A DNA stretch of 64,000 nt from Streptomyces sp. R21 (GCF_041051975.1 NZ_CP163435.1:1550001-1614000); one strand, 5' to 3'; counted from the first letter of the stretch, positions 17,801 through 27,844 are shown. Numbers and translations are program-made. Notes: a model not told the origin generated them from the letters alone.

Positions 17801-18857
17801 GGTCGATGGTCAGACAGGACATCCGGCGCCAGCGGCCGCCGCCCGCGACGAGTGACGCGAGGGACCGCAGCCCGGTCGGCGAGACCTCCACGAGAGGTAT
17901 CGCCGTGCGCCGGGCCAGCTCGTGCGGACCCGGCCTTCGGGCCGCACGCGGTGACTGCCGCGCCGCGGGCCGGGGCGGCAGCAGGCGCCAGGACGCGTTG
18001 GGGGCGGCCGGCCGGCCTGCCCGGACGAGGATGCCCTCCGGTGTCAGGGCCGTGTTTCCCCACAGGCGCCGGGGCAGCACGTTCGCCAGGGTTACGGGGC
18101 TGTGGGTGGCCCACTGCCGCAGGACGTCGTGCACCTGGCCTTCGCGCCAGCCCGCCGCCACCGCGTCCGTCACGACGACGATGAGCCGGTGGCCGGTGGG
18201 ATCGGCGACCTCCTGCGGCCTGCGGGGCTCGCCGCCCCGTGCCGAGGCGACGTGAGGAGCGCCCGTGCCGTCCGTGCCGCCGAGGAACCAGGTGCGGACG
18301 TCGCGGAAGACGCCGGAGCGCGCGAGGGCGTGGCTCAGTTCGGCGACCAGGTCGTGCCAGAGCAGCATGGAGTGGTGGGTGTCGACGACCAGTGCGAGGT
18401 CGAGCCAGCGGTCTCGGCGTGGCTTCAGGACCGGCGTCATCATGCGCTGCTCGACGCTGGCGGTGACGGTGCGGTCCTCGTCGAGTTCGGTTCCGGTGAC
18501 TCCGGTGACCGTTCTCCTGCCGAGCGGACGCAGCGCCTTGACAAGCGCGAGAGGGTTGTCGAGCGCCTTGGCCCGGCGCACCCGGACGGCTTCGCCGCGT
18601 GCCGTATCCACGCCGTCCTCGTCGTCGGTCGCGGGGCTGTAGTGGCGCACGCCGGAGCGGGACGCGGCTCCCTTCGGCACCGGAGCGTGTGCCGGGAGCG
18701 GGGTGCGCTCCCCGGTGGCCGGTGGCCCGTCCCCGGCGGTGCCCGAGGGCCCGGGGCCGGCACCGACCCGCTCGGCCAGCCACAGGATGTCGGCGAGCTC
18801 CTCCGGGCCGACCTCGACCCCCGACTCCCGCAGTGCGGCGCGCAGCTCCTCCAACAT
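14892..18857 (-). CDS. SAV_2336/vWA-like - P-loop - inactive trypsin-like - Crp/Fnr fusion protein
   Basis: 1321 aa. Residues 1-480: SAV_2336 N-terminal-type region with a vWA-like core (RWLDLALVVDTHHSM at 151-164, a degenerate MIDAS). 585-870: P-loop NTPase-like, Walker A GHSLSGKT (592-599) and Walker B VVWLDD. 873-1053: trypsin-like fold whose His, Asp and Ser positions read Gly903, Asn937 and Leu1019 (GVLGAPV for GDSGGP), so it should be inactive. 1100-1210: cyclic-nucleotide-binding-type beta roll; 1260-1312: Crp helix-turn-helix (LTQQELAGSVGASREMIQRLLKEL). ATG 18857 follows AAAGGG and starts 11 bases after the MoxR stop. Inference: the substrate-recognition and output arm of a vWA-MoxR-VMAP conflict system, with transcription as one output. 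Confidence 0.85.
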   Translation of the reverse strand: MLEELRAALRESGVEVGPEELADILWLAERVGAGPGPSGTAGDGPPATGERTPLPAHAPVPKGAASRSGVRHYSPATDDEDGVDTARGEAVRVRRAKALDNPLALVKALRPLGRRTVTGVTGTELDEDRTVTASVEQRMMTPVLKPRRDRWLDLALVVDTHHSMLLWHDLVAELSHALARSGVFRDVRTWFLGGTDGTGAPHVASARGGEPRRPQEVADPTGHRLIVVVTDAVAAGWREGQVHDVLRQWATHSPVTLANVLPRRLWGNTALTPEGILVRAGRPAAPNASWRLLPPRPAARQSPRAARRPGPHELARRTAIPLVEVSPTGLRSLASLVAGGGRWRRMSCLTIDRTRTPTDAVPTPSGDIADGTEALRRFQESASPLAQELAGYLSAVPLTLPVMTLVRRVMLPRSEHGHLAEVALGGLLAPWQAAGEQPVQDMARFTFDFLPGVREALLGSQLRHEVTAVQELVRREVAEYIENRTGTSDGDFPAVRTDTGAGNGDGEGADGPGKAVRAGGIPFADSGERAHPLPGVLEAGAMQLGVRAGFLPGSGAPRDGIPPYVARDHDAALHEAVRRAESGRRVCVVLMGHSLSGKTRSAWEAIRTLPAGWRVWAPAGGVDVLEGIREMGPRTVVWLDDLERFPGVERLLDQGAAPRLVLTTVRSASWALDVLNGRFRDSATFIHVPRVFSASERERARSAWAAAGGSPAVEAPDGRVLERLVLRPVFLDAYERAPRTTRAVIDAAVDATRLGHRSSLSPRLLLHAATGYARVGGREEVTQEALEIATRPLVGGTSLLVRHQGKKGEAYTVDGLALRLLAEDRGDAFPESLWEACERYASRPDLAAVAQSVRELGLPDAAERLARRLSSPSDPVVVTLRAGDRQLCSGVVIAPGLVVAPAGIVGEVSGRLGVLDRRRGADDVYPAEIALVHWESNLALVRVTESQSRVSDGRGEPDQGRIAVLGKEKLRQGRRFTVIAGTSGARAGEGHAVYVDTQVGGQHRLEVRGQAAWTVDGVLGAPVTDEGGEVVGLVTRVVEGAFAVATAEQIARVRDEFRAGESERPDTADLRDEPESLRTANQPGGSAELREIGIRDPGKVPLLARLESADRTDLLALGRQMNFASRAVLFHQGEPSTHVLCLVNGWTKVTAAAPNGYEALLALRGPGDVVGEASAILGHPQSETVTALEPVVALVVSGESFLNFMDDRPAVAREVLRLSTERTRAADRRRLESASMNVRERFAVLLLDLARTHGRRTPEGLELAIPLTQQELAGSVGASREMIQRLLKELRDRGAVITRRRTIVIERPDVLRRIAGHVAGR

Positions 18858-18868
18858 GGTCGAGCCCT

Positions 18869-19899
<1,031 letters not shown>

Positions 19900-19903
<4 letters not shown>

Positions 19904-21858
19904 GACAGCGGCCGCCTCTCGGGTACACGTTCGGGGTCGTCCCACATCAGGGCCAGAGGATAGGGGGACCGACACGCTCCCTCGGCCGAGGTGTCCGGTC
20001 GCGGAATCCTCGACTTCCGTAGCAGGGAAGGGAGTTGGCGCACGTCCAGGCTCGCCTTCTCGTCGGCCAGCTCGGCCGCGAGCCCGCCCCGGCCGTGGCC
20101 GCGCCGACGCCACACCGCGATCGGGACGCCCGCGTCGAGCACCGCGTCGAGCGCGTCCAGCAGACGCCGCCGGGACACGTCGGCCAGGACACAGACCGGC
20201 GGCTCGGCGGTCTGCAGGACCGTACCCAGTGCCTCGGAGACCGCCTCGTCGGCGAGTTCGACGACCGCTTTCGGGTCGTTTCCGCCATGGGCCTTGAACC
20301 ACTGCCACTTGCGGTGCCAGAGCGCGCCCGCCACACCGTCGCGCTCGTCCGGGCAGCGCACCACCACCTCGAAGTGGCAGCCGAGTTCGACCGGCCTGCC
20401 GCGCCTGCCGATGGGCAGCCGCCAGCATTCGAACTCCTCATCCAGCAGCCGGAACGGCAGGTGGAACTCGATGCGCCGCACCTCCTGCGCGGCCCCCGTC
20501 ACCAGATACCGGGCCAGCTCCTGCTGTATCTCCGCCATCGTCAGCGGCCGGTCCGATTCCCCTACGGCCTCGAAGCGCCCGTCGCGATGGAGCCACATGC
20601 GCGCCCAGTGCACACCGTCGTGCTCCGCGTCCTGCTCCAGTCGCAGATGCAGGCCGACGACCTCCGGGTCCGGCCTCGGCGGCACCGGGACGGGAGCGGC
20701 CCCCAGTCGTGAGCGTGTCGTCTGGACCCAGGCGGCCGCTTCGCGCGCCCACTCCGGGTCGGCCGAGCGCGCCGCGAGATGCCGTACGAAGGGCAGGGTC
20801 AACGGCATGTCCGGCCGGCGGCCCTGCCGCGCGTCGAGGTCGTGGGCGATGCCGGTCAGACCGCCGGACGGCAGGCCCCGGTGGGCGGGGAAGGCGCAGC
20901 CAGTGATCTCGAAGGCCCATCGGTAGGCGTCGTACGTGTACGCGGGGACCTCCGAGTCGCGCAGCAGCGGCGCCAGTTCGTCCCATGCCCGTTGATCGAG
21001 GCACGGGGCTCCGGGGCCGGCCGTGTCCGGATCCGTCCAGCGGTCACCGAGGATGGTGGAGCCGCTCCAGTCGCGGTCGATGACGAACTGCGGGTGCTGC
21101 CAGGCGAGTCCGCGGGCCCGCAGCTCGCGCAGGTCGGCCTGTACGGAGCGGGCGATCCCCACCAGACCGTGCACGCTCTGCTCCAGCGTGGTCCCGTTCA
21201 ATCGGCGCATGAGGGTGTCGGTGAACTGACCGGCGCCGCGGTCGGCGAGGTTCTGGGCGAGTTCACCGGCGTGCGAGGCGTACAGCGTGAACTGGCGGCG
21301 TCGTGGATCGGGCGGCCGGGCCCCGTAGCCGTTGTTTCCGAAGGTGAGTTTCCTGGCGGCCCGGGCGTCGACCCGGCAGGCGTCGCCGATGGCTATCTGC
21401 CGGCGGAACCGGCCGTCGGCCGGCCCCGCGGACTTCCACCACCGCAGCGTCGCCTCCAGATTGAGATGAGTGGTCCAGTCACGGGTCGCGTCCGCGTACG
21501 GGAGCAGCATCCGGTGCGCGTGGTCGAGATGGCCGTGCCCGGCCCAGTAGATCCAGAGCAGGTCGCCGTCGCAGTCGGGCAGTTCCTTGAACAGGAGTTG
21601 TTCCACCTGGTCCTTGCTGGGCGCGCGGTACGTCCGGGCCGGTAAGTCCGCCCGGGTCCGTTCCAACGGGGCCAGCAGGAGGTGTACTTGGTCCTCGGGA
21701 ACGCCTCCGGTACCGGTGAGCCAGTCGGCGAAGCGCACCGCGTCCCGTGCCGCTCCGGGCAGGTCCCAGGTGGGGCTGATCCCGTACGACTCGATGCCGA
21801 CGACGAGCGCGAAGACCCGTCGCGGATCGATCGGTTCCGACGCGTCGGCCGCGCTCAA
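19900..21858 (-). CDS. caspase-like peptidase with VMAP-C domain
   Basis: 652 aa. Residues 12-260 are a caspase-family (C14) fold: FALVVGIESYG, catalytic His108 in WIYWAGHGH, catalytic Cys161 in QIAIGDACR. Both catalytic residues are intact, so it should be an active protease. Residues about 430-630 match the VMAP-C pattern: EFHLPFRLLDEEFE, HFEVVVRCPDER, LWHRKWQWFK and DAGVPIAVWRRRG. The TTG start (TTGA overlap with the upstream hydrolase stop) is supported by GAGG seven bases upstream and the lack of a better codon. Predicted effector: its caspase would cleave host or self targets once the MoxR/vWA switch fires. Confidence 0.85.
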
Positions 21859-23081
21859 GTCGACGCCTCGGTCTCCTCCGCGATCCGGTGGTACACCGCA
21901 TCGAGCTTCCAGTAGGCGCTGTGGCTGAGCGGGAACGGCTGCCGACTGCTCACTTCGTGGTCGGTGACCCTGGAATCGCCGGGGAAGACGGGCTCGGCCC
22001 GGTAGGCGAGCAGGTCCTTGCGGTCGTAGATGTTGAGCCAGCGGGGGAAGCCCGGGGGCAGTCCCGCCGTGGGCGGGAGTCCGGTGAGCGCCCCCAGTTC
22101 GTGGAGGAAGGGCGCCTGGGATCCGACCGTCACCAGCAGGTGCGGCCGGGGCGTCGCGGTCTGTCCGATGGCGGCGAGCGCGTAGAGGTCCACCAGGGCG
22201 ATCCCGCCCAGGCTGTGGCCGATGACCACCACGGGTTCGGGGCTCGATGTGATGACGCGTTCCAGGTGGTCGCGCAGCGGCCGGCCTCTCGCCTGGTAGC
22301 GCAGGATGTCACCGAGCGCCGGCACCGCGCGGGTGGTCAGCGGCGTCCTCCAGTGGTCCAGCGCCGGCTGGGTCGTCAGCCGCAGGGCGAGGGCGCCCAG
22401 CACGGCCGCGGCACGGCCGCCGGGGAACCGTCCGGTGCCGCCGAGCCCGGCGACGACGAGATCCACCAGCTTGTCCCGCTCGTCCCCGGTGCACCATGCT
22501 TCGTCTCCCGCTCCACCGAGAGCGCCGGCGACGACTGCCCGCGCCGTCGCGGACACGAGTTCGCTCACCCCGGCCGCATCGGAGACGGCATCGCAGGCGT
22601 CCGCGAACTCCGCGGAAGCGGCGACCTGTTCTACGGCCGACGGGTAGCTGCCCGCCAACCCGGTGGCCCGGAGCAGCGGCGCGAGCTCTCCGGCCGGCGG
22701 CAGGTCGGACGTCAACTCACCTAGGTGATCGGTGACTTGGCCGCCCGCGCCCCGTACGCCCGGCACCTCCAACTCGTCCTCGGCGCCGGCCGCGCACTCG
22801 GCCAGGACCCGCAGCTCGCAGAGCGGATCGGCCAGCAGGAGGGCCCAAGCGGCGGTCTCTTCGTCGAGCGGAGTGCCGCCGCTCTCGGCGCCGCGCACCC
22901 GGTCGGCACCCGGAATGGAGGCCCCGCCCGCGCTCAGTCCGGCGCCATGGGCGTCTCCCCAGTAGACGGGCACCAGTTCGGCCGTCGGCAGACGCGCTCT
23001 CAGTCCGGTGGAGATCAGATCGGCCAGCTTCTCGTGGCGCTCGCGCCGCACGCCAGTCCCGTGAACGAAGATGAACCGCAT
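21855..23081 (-). CDS. lipase-like alpha/beta hydrolase, first gene of the caspase-MoxR-vWA operon
   Basis: 408 aa. Begins MRFIFVHGTG (oxyanion loop) and carries the nucleophile elbow GHSLGG with Ser290, then NIYDRKDLLAYRAEPVF and a late SHSAYW region with a possible catalytic His. A long insert (residues 60-250), predicted helical and acidic, separates the two halves. ATG 23081 is preferred (AGGTCGG upstream) over the longer frame start at 23111. Its stop overlaps the TTG of the caspase gene, so all four genes are coupled. Inference: a second effector, perhaps phospholipase-like, or a processing factor. Confidence 0.8.
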   Translation of the reverse strand: MRFIFVHGTGVRRERHEKLADLISTGLRARLPTAELVPVYWGDAHGAGLSAGGASIPGADRVRGAESGGTPLDEETAAWALLLADPLCELRVLAECAAGAEDELEVPGVRGAGGQVTDHLGELTSDLPPAGELAPLLRATGLAGSYPSAVEQVAASAEFADACDAVSDAAGVSELVSATARAVVAGALGGAGDEAWCTGDERDKLVDLVVAGLGGTGRFPGGRAAAVLGALALRLTTQPALDHWRTPLTTRAVPALGDILRYQARGRPLRDHLERVITSSPEPVVVIGHSLGGIALVDLYALAAIGQTATPRPHLLVTVGSQAPFLHELGALTGLPPTAGLPPGFPRWLNIYDRKDLLAYRAEPVFPGDSRVTDHEVSSRQPFPLSHSAYWKLDAVYHRIAEETEAST

Positions 23082-23211
23082 GCCGACCTGCCCCCCCGGT
23101 GCGTCAACCACTGGCAGGAGGATACCTCCGCGCCTCCCTCCCCACCTGCTTCTTCCAAGGGAGGGACCTGCTCAAGTCCTGCTGATCGGCGAGGCGTTGG
23201 ACGCCTCGTCC

Positions 23212-25026
23212 TCAGTTCAGGTCGGCCCGCGCCGGGCTGTCGTCGAGGAAGCCGCCCGACTGGTGCTGCCAGAGCTTGGCGTAGGCGCCGTCCGATGCGA
23301 GCAGTTCCTGATGGGTGCCCTGCTCGATGATCCGTCCGCGGTCGAGGACGACGAGTTGGTCCATGCCGGCGACCGTGCTCAGCCGGTGTGCCACCACGAG
23401 CGCCGTCCGCTCGTCCATCAGCCGCCACAGTGCCTCCTGGACGAGGATCTCGCTCTCGGAGTCCAGGGCGCTGGTCGCCTCGTCGAGCAGCAGGATCGGT
23501 GCGTCGCGCAGGATCGCCCGGGCGAGGGCGACGCGCTGGCGCTGTCCGCCGGACAGCTTGATCCCTCGCTCGCCCACCATGGTGTCGAAGCCTTCCGGCA
23601 GCGCGTCGGCGAACTCCGTGACGTGCGCCGCCCCCGCGGCACGGCGGATCTCGGCGTCGGTGGCGTCCGGCCGGGCGAAGGCGATGTTGTCCCGCAGGGT
23701 GCGGTGGAACATCGCCGGGTCCTGCGGCACGTAGGCGATCAGGCTGCGCAGGTCGGCCTGGCGCAGCCTGCTGATGTCCTGACCGCCGATCAGGATCCGG
23801 CCGGAGTCGATGTCCGTCATCCGCAGCAGCAGCCGGCTGAGCGTGGTCTTGCCCCCGCCGGACCGGCCGACGAGCCCGATCTTCGCCCCGCTGGGCACCG
23901 CCAGGTCGAGGCCCTCGAAGAGCGGCCCCGCGCCCGCGTGGGCAAAGGTCACGTGCTCGAAGCGGACGTCGGCGGCCCGGGAGAGCAGCGGCTCCGGCGA
24001 CGGCGGGTCGAGGACCGTCGGCGGTGACAACAGCAGTTCGGTGAACTGTGACGCCTCCGTCATCGAGCTCTCCAGACGGCGGTAGATCTGGTTGAACTCG
24101 AACATGATCCGTGTCGCGTTGGTGTAGTAGGTGAAGGCGACCACGACCGCCTCGACGCCGTGCTCGCCCCCGCCGAGCGCGACCGCGAGCAGCAGGCCCA
24201 GCGCGTTGGTCAGCACGGACAGCGGGGCGACCACGGTGTCGATGCGCAGGTTGCCGTAGTCCCACGACCGCAGCGTGAGCCGTCGCGACGTAGCGACGCG
24301 CGAGCGGTGCTCGGCGGCCTCGTGCTCCTCGGCGGCGAACGCCCGGACCGTGTCCATGTTCATCAGGCTGTCGGCCACATGGCCGGAGACCCGGGCGATC
24401 GCCTCCTCGCGCTTCTTGACGAGCGCCTGGCGGCGGCGGATGAGGGGCACCACGCACAGCGCCGTCAGTGCGATCATCGCCAACAGCCCGACGACGAGCA
24501 GCGGTTCGTAGCGCCACAGCACCACCGACCCGAACAGCAGCGGCACGAGGCTGCCCACCACCTGGAACGCCAGCGTGTCGATGAGGTCCTCGAAGCGGGA
24601 GGCGAAGCTCAGCACCCGCTTGGTCAGTGACCCGGCGAAGTTGTCATGGAAGAACGCGGCGTCCTTGGCGAACAGTTCGTCCATGCCGATCACGTACAGG
24701 TGCTCGATGCCGAGGGCGTCGAGGCGGTTCAGGAAGTGCAGGCCGACGCGCCACACCGCCTCCGCGAGGAGCAGGACACCGGCGAAACCGAGGACGTAGG
24801 GCAGTGTCGAGGCGATGCCGACGTCCGCGTCGCCGGCGATGCGGCCGACGAGCTTGGCGACGACCAGCGGTGCGATGCAGTTGAGGCCGATGTTGCCCAG
24901 CGCCGGCAGCAGCATCGCGGGCGCCGTCAGCCAGCGCAGGCGGGCCAGCTCCCGTCCGTAATAACGAAGCGCGAGGAGCACCGAGCCCCGGCCCGGCGAA
25001 GCCTCGCGCGATTCAGGCGTTCCCAT
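23212..25026 (-). CDS. ABC transporter, fused permease and ATP-binding protein (exporter)
   Basis: 604 aa half-transporter. Residues 1-330 hold about six membrane segments of the type-I exporter fold. Residues 350-600 form the ATPase: GRSGGGKTT Walker A, Q-loop VPQDP, signature LSGGQRQR, Walker B LLLDEATSALD, switch His in VVAHRLSTV. ATG 25026 follows GGGACGAGGG. It ends 130 bases before the alpha/beta hydrolase of the conflict operon on the same strand, so readthrough is possible, but no motif ties it to that system. Substrate unknown (drug or lipid). Confidence 0.9.
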   Translation of the reverse strand: MGTPESREASPGRGSVLLALRYYGRELARLRWLTAPAMLLPALGNIGLNCIAPLVVAKLVGRIAGDADVGIASTLPYVLGFAGVLLLAEAVWRVGLHFLNRLDALGIEHLYVIGMDELFAKDAAFFHDNFAGSLTKRVLSFASRFEDLIDTLAFQVVGSLVPLLFGSVVLWRYEPLLVVGLLAMIALTALCVVPLIRRRQALVKKREEAIARVSGHVADSLMNMDTVRAFAAEEHEAAEHRSRVATSRRLTLRSWDYGNLRIDTVVAPLSVLTNALGLLLAVALGGGEHGVEAVVVAFTYYTNATRIMFEFNQIYRRLESSMTEASQFTELLLSPPTVLDPPSPEPLLSRAADVRFEHVTFAHAGAGPLFEGLDLAVPSGAKIGLVGRSGGGKTTLSRLLLRMTDIDSGRILIGGQDISRLRQADLRSLIAYVPQDPAMFHRTLRDNIAFARPDATDAEIRRAAGAAHVTEFADALPEGFDTMVGERGIKLSGGQRQRVALARAILRDAPILLLDEATSALDSESEILVQEALWRLMDERTALVVAHRLSTVAGMDQLVVLDRGRIIEQGTHQELLASDGAYAKLWQHQSGGFLDDSPARADLN

Positions 25027-25347
25027 CCCTCGTCCCGTGGTGTCGTACGGCAGCCCGCCGCAGGCGACTGCGGGGAGCTGCCGTTGCCTCCGTGACCGCG
25101 CGAAAACGGGCAGGCCAGGAATCGCAGTGTCCCGCGGCCGCGATGATGGAGTCCAAGCGTTTTTCTCGGCCAACAGCGCCGCGCGAGCTCGCGCGTCCGA
25201 GAGCGAGATCACGGTGAAGGAGCAGATGGGACGGCATAGACTCGGCGCCACCGGAGTGCGCGTCGGGGCCGGCGTGGCGCCCGTGATACGTCGGCGTCCG
25301 GTTGCCTTTCCCTGCTTCCCTGCCACGACCGAGTATGAGGAGCCGCC
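25027..25347. other. divergent intergenic region, no gene seen
   Basis: 321 bases between the divergent ABC exporter and nadE. It must hold promoters for both, but no confident -10/-35 pair, operator, riboswitch or leader peptide was recognised. Confidence 0.5.
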
Positions 25348-26178
25348 GTGAGCGATCCCGTGTCCATCGCCGTGCAGCGCGAGATCGCCCGGGACCTGCG
25401 GGTGTCCGAGACCTTCGACGTGGAGTCGGAGAGCCGGCGCCGGGTGGAGTTCCTCGCCGAGCAGTTGGTGTCGACGGATCTGCGGTGCCTGGTCCTCGGG
25501 ATCAGCGGGGGTGTGGACTCCATGACCGCCGGGCGGCTGTGCCAGCTCGCGGTGGAGCAGGCCCGCGCAGCCGGGCACGACGCGACGTTCTACGCCATGC
25601 GCCTGCCCTACGGTGTCCAGGCCGATGAGGACGACGCTCAGCTCGCCCTGAAGTTCATCGGCGCCGACCAGGTGCTGACGGTGGACATCAAGCCCGCGAG
25701 CGACGCCGCGCTGGAAGCCGGCCGGGCCGCCGGGGTGACGTTCCGCGACGCCGCGCACCAGGACTTCGTGCATGGCAACATCAAGGCCCGGCAGCGGATG
25801 ATCGCGCAGTACGCGGTCGCGGGCGCGCACAACGGCCTGGTCGTGGGAACCGACCATGCGGCCGAGGCCGTTTCGGGATTCTTCACCAAGTACGGCGACG
25901 GCGCGGCCGATGTCGTACCGCTGGCGGGGCTGACCAAGCGCCGGGTGCGGGCCCTTGCCGAACTGCTGGGCGCCCCGGCCGAGTTGGTGTGGAAGACCCC
26001 GACCGCCGACCTGGAGTCGCTCGCCCCCGGCAAGCCCGACGAGGAGGTGCTCGGAGTGACGTACGACGACATCGAGGACTTTCTGGAGGGCAGGGAGGTG
26101 AGCGAGCCGGTCTTCCGGTCGATCGTTCACCGCTACCGGCTCACCGAGCACAAGCGCCAACTGCCGATCATGCCCTGA
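25348..26178 (+). CDS. nadE: ammonia-dependent NAD+ synthetase
   Basis: 276 aa. Converts deamido-NAD to NAD using ATP and ammonia, in the cytoplasm. The PP-loop SGGVDSMTAGRLCQLA binds ATP. VVGTDHAAEAVSGFFTKYGDGAADVVPLAGLTKRRVR and WKTPTADLESLAPGKPDE are family-specific signatures of the NadE short form. No glutaminase domain, so it uses free ammonia. GTG 25348 follows GAGGAG. Monocistronic between a divergent exporter and a GH43 gene. Confidence 0.95.
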   Translation: MSDPVSIAVQREIARDLRVSETFDVESESRRRVEFLAEQLVSTDLRCLVLGISGGVDSMTAGRLCQLAVEQARAAGHDATFYAMRLPYGVQADEDDAQLALKFIGADQVLTVDIKPASDAALEAGRAAGVTFRDAAHQDFVHGNIKARQRMIAQYAVAGAHNGLVVGTDHAAEAVSGFFTKYGDGAADVVPLAGLTKRRVRALAELLGAPAELVWKTPTADLESLAPGKPDEEVLGVTYDDIEDFLEGREVSEPVFRSIVHRYRLTEHKRQLPIMP

Positions 26179-26263
26179 CGGTTCGCCTCCCGCGACGGGG
26201 GAAGCGGACCGCCGGTACACCCGCGTCGGCTTCCCCCTGGCACGGTCCCCGTAGTCTTCGGCC

Positions 26264-27283
26264 GTGGCTGATACCGAGTTGATGCGGCTTCCCGACATGC
26301 CGCTGCACGATCCGTTCGTCGTCGCCGACGACAAGACCCGCACCTACCACCTCTACACCTCCAACGACCCCACCGTGTCGGGCGTGGACGGCACCGGCAC
26401 GATGGTCTACCGCAGCCACGACCTGCGGGACTGGACGCGCCCCGTGGTGGTCTTCCTGACCGCCGAGCAGGACGGGATCTGGGCGACCGACGGCGGCTGG
26501 GCGCCGGAGGTGCACGCATGGGACGGCAGGTACTACCTGTTCACCACGCTCCACAACCAGGACAAACCGCTCCCGGTGCCGCCGCCCGACCAGTGGGGCA
26601 CCCCGTTCCAGCTCCCGAACCACATGCGCGGCACCGTCACGGCCGTGTCCGATTCGCTGCTGGGACCCTTCACCGCGGTCGACCCCGGGCGCCCCACCCC
26701 GCCCGAGCACCTCATGACCCTCGACGGCACGCTTTACGTGGACCCGTCCGGTCAGCCCTGGATGGTGTACGCGCACGAGTGGTTGCAGACGATCGACGGG
26801 ACCATGGAGGCGATCCGGCTCACCCCGGACCTGACCGGGACGACCGGGGACCCGGTCTTCCTGTTCAAGGCGTCCGACGCCTCCTGGCTCGGCGAGGGGA
26901 TCCCCGCCGGCGTACCGCACCAGCTCGCGCCGTACATCACCGACGGTCCCCAGCTGTACCGCACCCCTGACGGGTCCCTGCTCATTCTGTGGTCGACCTA
27001 CGAGAAGAACGTGGCCGGCCGGGACGGCACCATCAGCGGCGGCTATGTGCAGACGTACGCCGTCTCGCCGTCCGGCGATCTCACCGGACCGTGGCAACAG
27101 CACCGGCCGTTGGTCCGCGAGGACAGCGGTCACGGCATGCTCTTCCACACCTTCGACGGCCGCCTGATGATGGTCCTGCACCGCCCCTTCGAGAACGCAC
27201 GGGGAAAGCTGTACGAGATGCAGTTCCTCGGCCACGAGCTGCGGGTGCTGCGCCGACGCGCCGACCTCGACGGCGGGGGGTGA
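26264..27283 (+). CDS. glycoside hydrolase family 43 (arabinofuranosidase/xylosidase-like), no signal peptide
   Basis: 339 aa. Five-bladed beta-propeller pattern: LHDPFVVADDKTRTYHLY contains the catalytic base Asp, WAPEVHAWDGRYYLFTT is the second blade, and later blades follow (DPSGQPWMVYAHEW, DGPQLYRTPDGSLLILWSTY, GHGMLFHTFDGRLMMVLHRP). No secretion signal, so it would act on imported oligosaccharides. GTG 26264 lies seven bases after TAGTCT, suggesting a leaderless transcript. Exact specificity cannot be read from the sequence. Confidence 0.8.
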   Translation: MADTELMRLPDMPLHDPFVVADDKTRTYHLYTSNDPTVSGVDGTGTMVYRSHDLRDWTRPVVVFLTAEQDGIWATDGGWAPEVHAWDGRYYLFTTLHNQDKPLPVPPPDQWGTPFQLPNHMRGTVTAVSDSLLGPFTAVDPGRPTPPEHLMTLDGTLYVDPSGQPWMVYAHEWLQTIDGTMEAIRLTPDLTGTTGDPVFLFKASDASWLGEGIPAGVPHQLAPYITDGPQLYRTPDGSLLILWSTYEKNVAGRDGTISGGYVQTYAVSPSGDLTGPWQQHRPLVREDSGHGMLFHTFDGRLMMVLHRPFENARGKLYEMQFLGHELRVLRRRADLDGGG

Positions 27284-27315
27284 CGCCGTCGGGTGGGGCG
27301 CTCCGGAGGGCCCCA

Positions 27316-27497
27316 CGCGAAAGGGCCATCGCCGACCGGGTCGCCCGCCTGGTGGTCCAACACCGCGACGGGCGGGCCCTGTTCGACGATCCCCCTTCGT
27401 CGAGGAGAACGATCCGGCCGCAGCGGCGGTCGTCAGGCACTCAGAAAGCGGTCAGCCTTGGCACAGGGCGCGGCAAGCGACCTGTCCATCCGAATGA
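27316..27497 (+). pseudogene. possible frameshifted coding remnant
   Basis: One frame reads RERAIADRVARLVVQHRDGRALFDDP, then coding character shifts frame after a run of C bases (27391-27396) to FVEENDPAAAVVRHSE and ends at TGA 27497. Joined, this looks protein-like with high third-position GC, but no start codon or family is recognised. It fills part of the 27284-27561 gap; the rest holds nothing visible. Confidence 0.3.
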
Positions 27498-27561
27498 CCA
27501 CCAGGTGAGACCGCGTGCCCGGCCTTCTTGACGGCGCCGCGGGGCACACCGAAACTGGCCT

Positions 27562-27712
27562 GGACGGTCACGATTGTCAGCGCCACGGCGCGGGTTAGCC
27601 CCGCTCAGGTGGTCATCGGCCCCGGCCCGCTGGCAGGCAACCCTTCCACCGCGACGGGGTGCCCCGGGTGACGACCGGGTCCCGCCGGTGTGGCGGGGCA
27701 AGCGTGGTCTCG
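27562..27712 (+). promoter_or_regulatory. SAM-IV riboswitch
   Basis: Conserved SAM-IV core: GGTCA (27566-27570) pairs with GACC (27673-27676); GTCAG near 27576 and CTGGC near 27630 pair; the signature GGCAACCC, CACCGCGACGGGGTGCCCC and GGGTGACGACC follow in order, ending in a GGGGCAAGCGTGG pseudoknot-type tail. The stem after GTCAGCG is larger than in the copy at 41826. It lies ahead of a leader peptide and a glutathione-transferase-like gene. High SAM should repress expression. Confidence 0.85.
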
Positions 27713-27746
27713 CGTCTCGCGAGCCCCGAAGGTGGGACCGGTGGGA

Positions 27747-27812
27747 ATGGCCTGGAACGGCTTGACGAGGCGCCTGCACATCGATCTGTTGCGTGTCTCC
27801 AGCGCTTACTGA
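27747..27812 (+). CDS. putative leader peptide, 21 aa (Cys-to-Tyr variant)
   Basis: The C-terminus TRRLHIDLLRVSSAY matches the RR-x-H-I-D-L-x-R-V-S-S-A-x-C leaders of sulfur genes, but the final Cys codon TGC reads TAC (Tyr). GGTGGGA precedes the ATG. It sits between a SAM-IV riboswitch and the thiol-transferase-like gene, and a perfect 10-bp hairpin starts 5 bases after its stop. Confidence 0.65.
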   Translation: MAWNGLTRRLHIDLLRVSSAY

Positions 27813-27817
27813 TCCGC

Positions 27818-27844
27818 CACCGGTCCGTGCGATCCGGACCGGTG
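27818..27844 (+). terminator. candidate attenuator hairpin after the leader peptide
   Basis: Perfect stem CACCGGTCCG / CGGACCGGTG with a 7-base loop, placed 5 bases after the leader stop and 79 bases before the next gene. There is no U tract, as usual for high-GC actinomycetes. It could terminate or block transcription depending on leader translation. Confidence 0.5.

Noticed and set aside
15612..17855. 747-codon plus-strand open frame
   Set aside because: Opposite-strand shadow of the vWA-Crp gene; Arg/Pro/His-rich with no motifs.
23212..25026. ABC exporter as part of the caspase conflict operon
   Set aside because: A 130-base gap and no domain link; transcription data would be needed.
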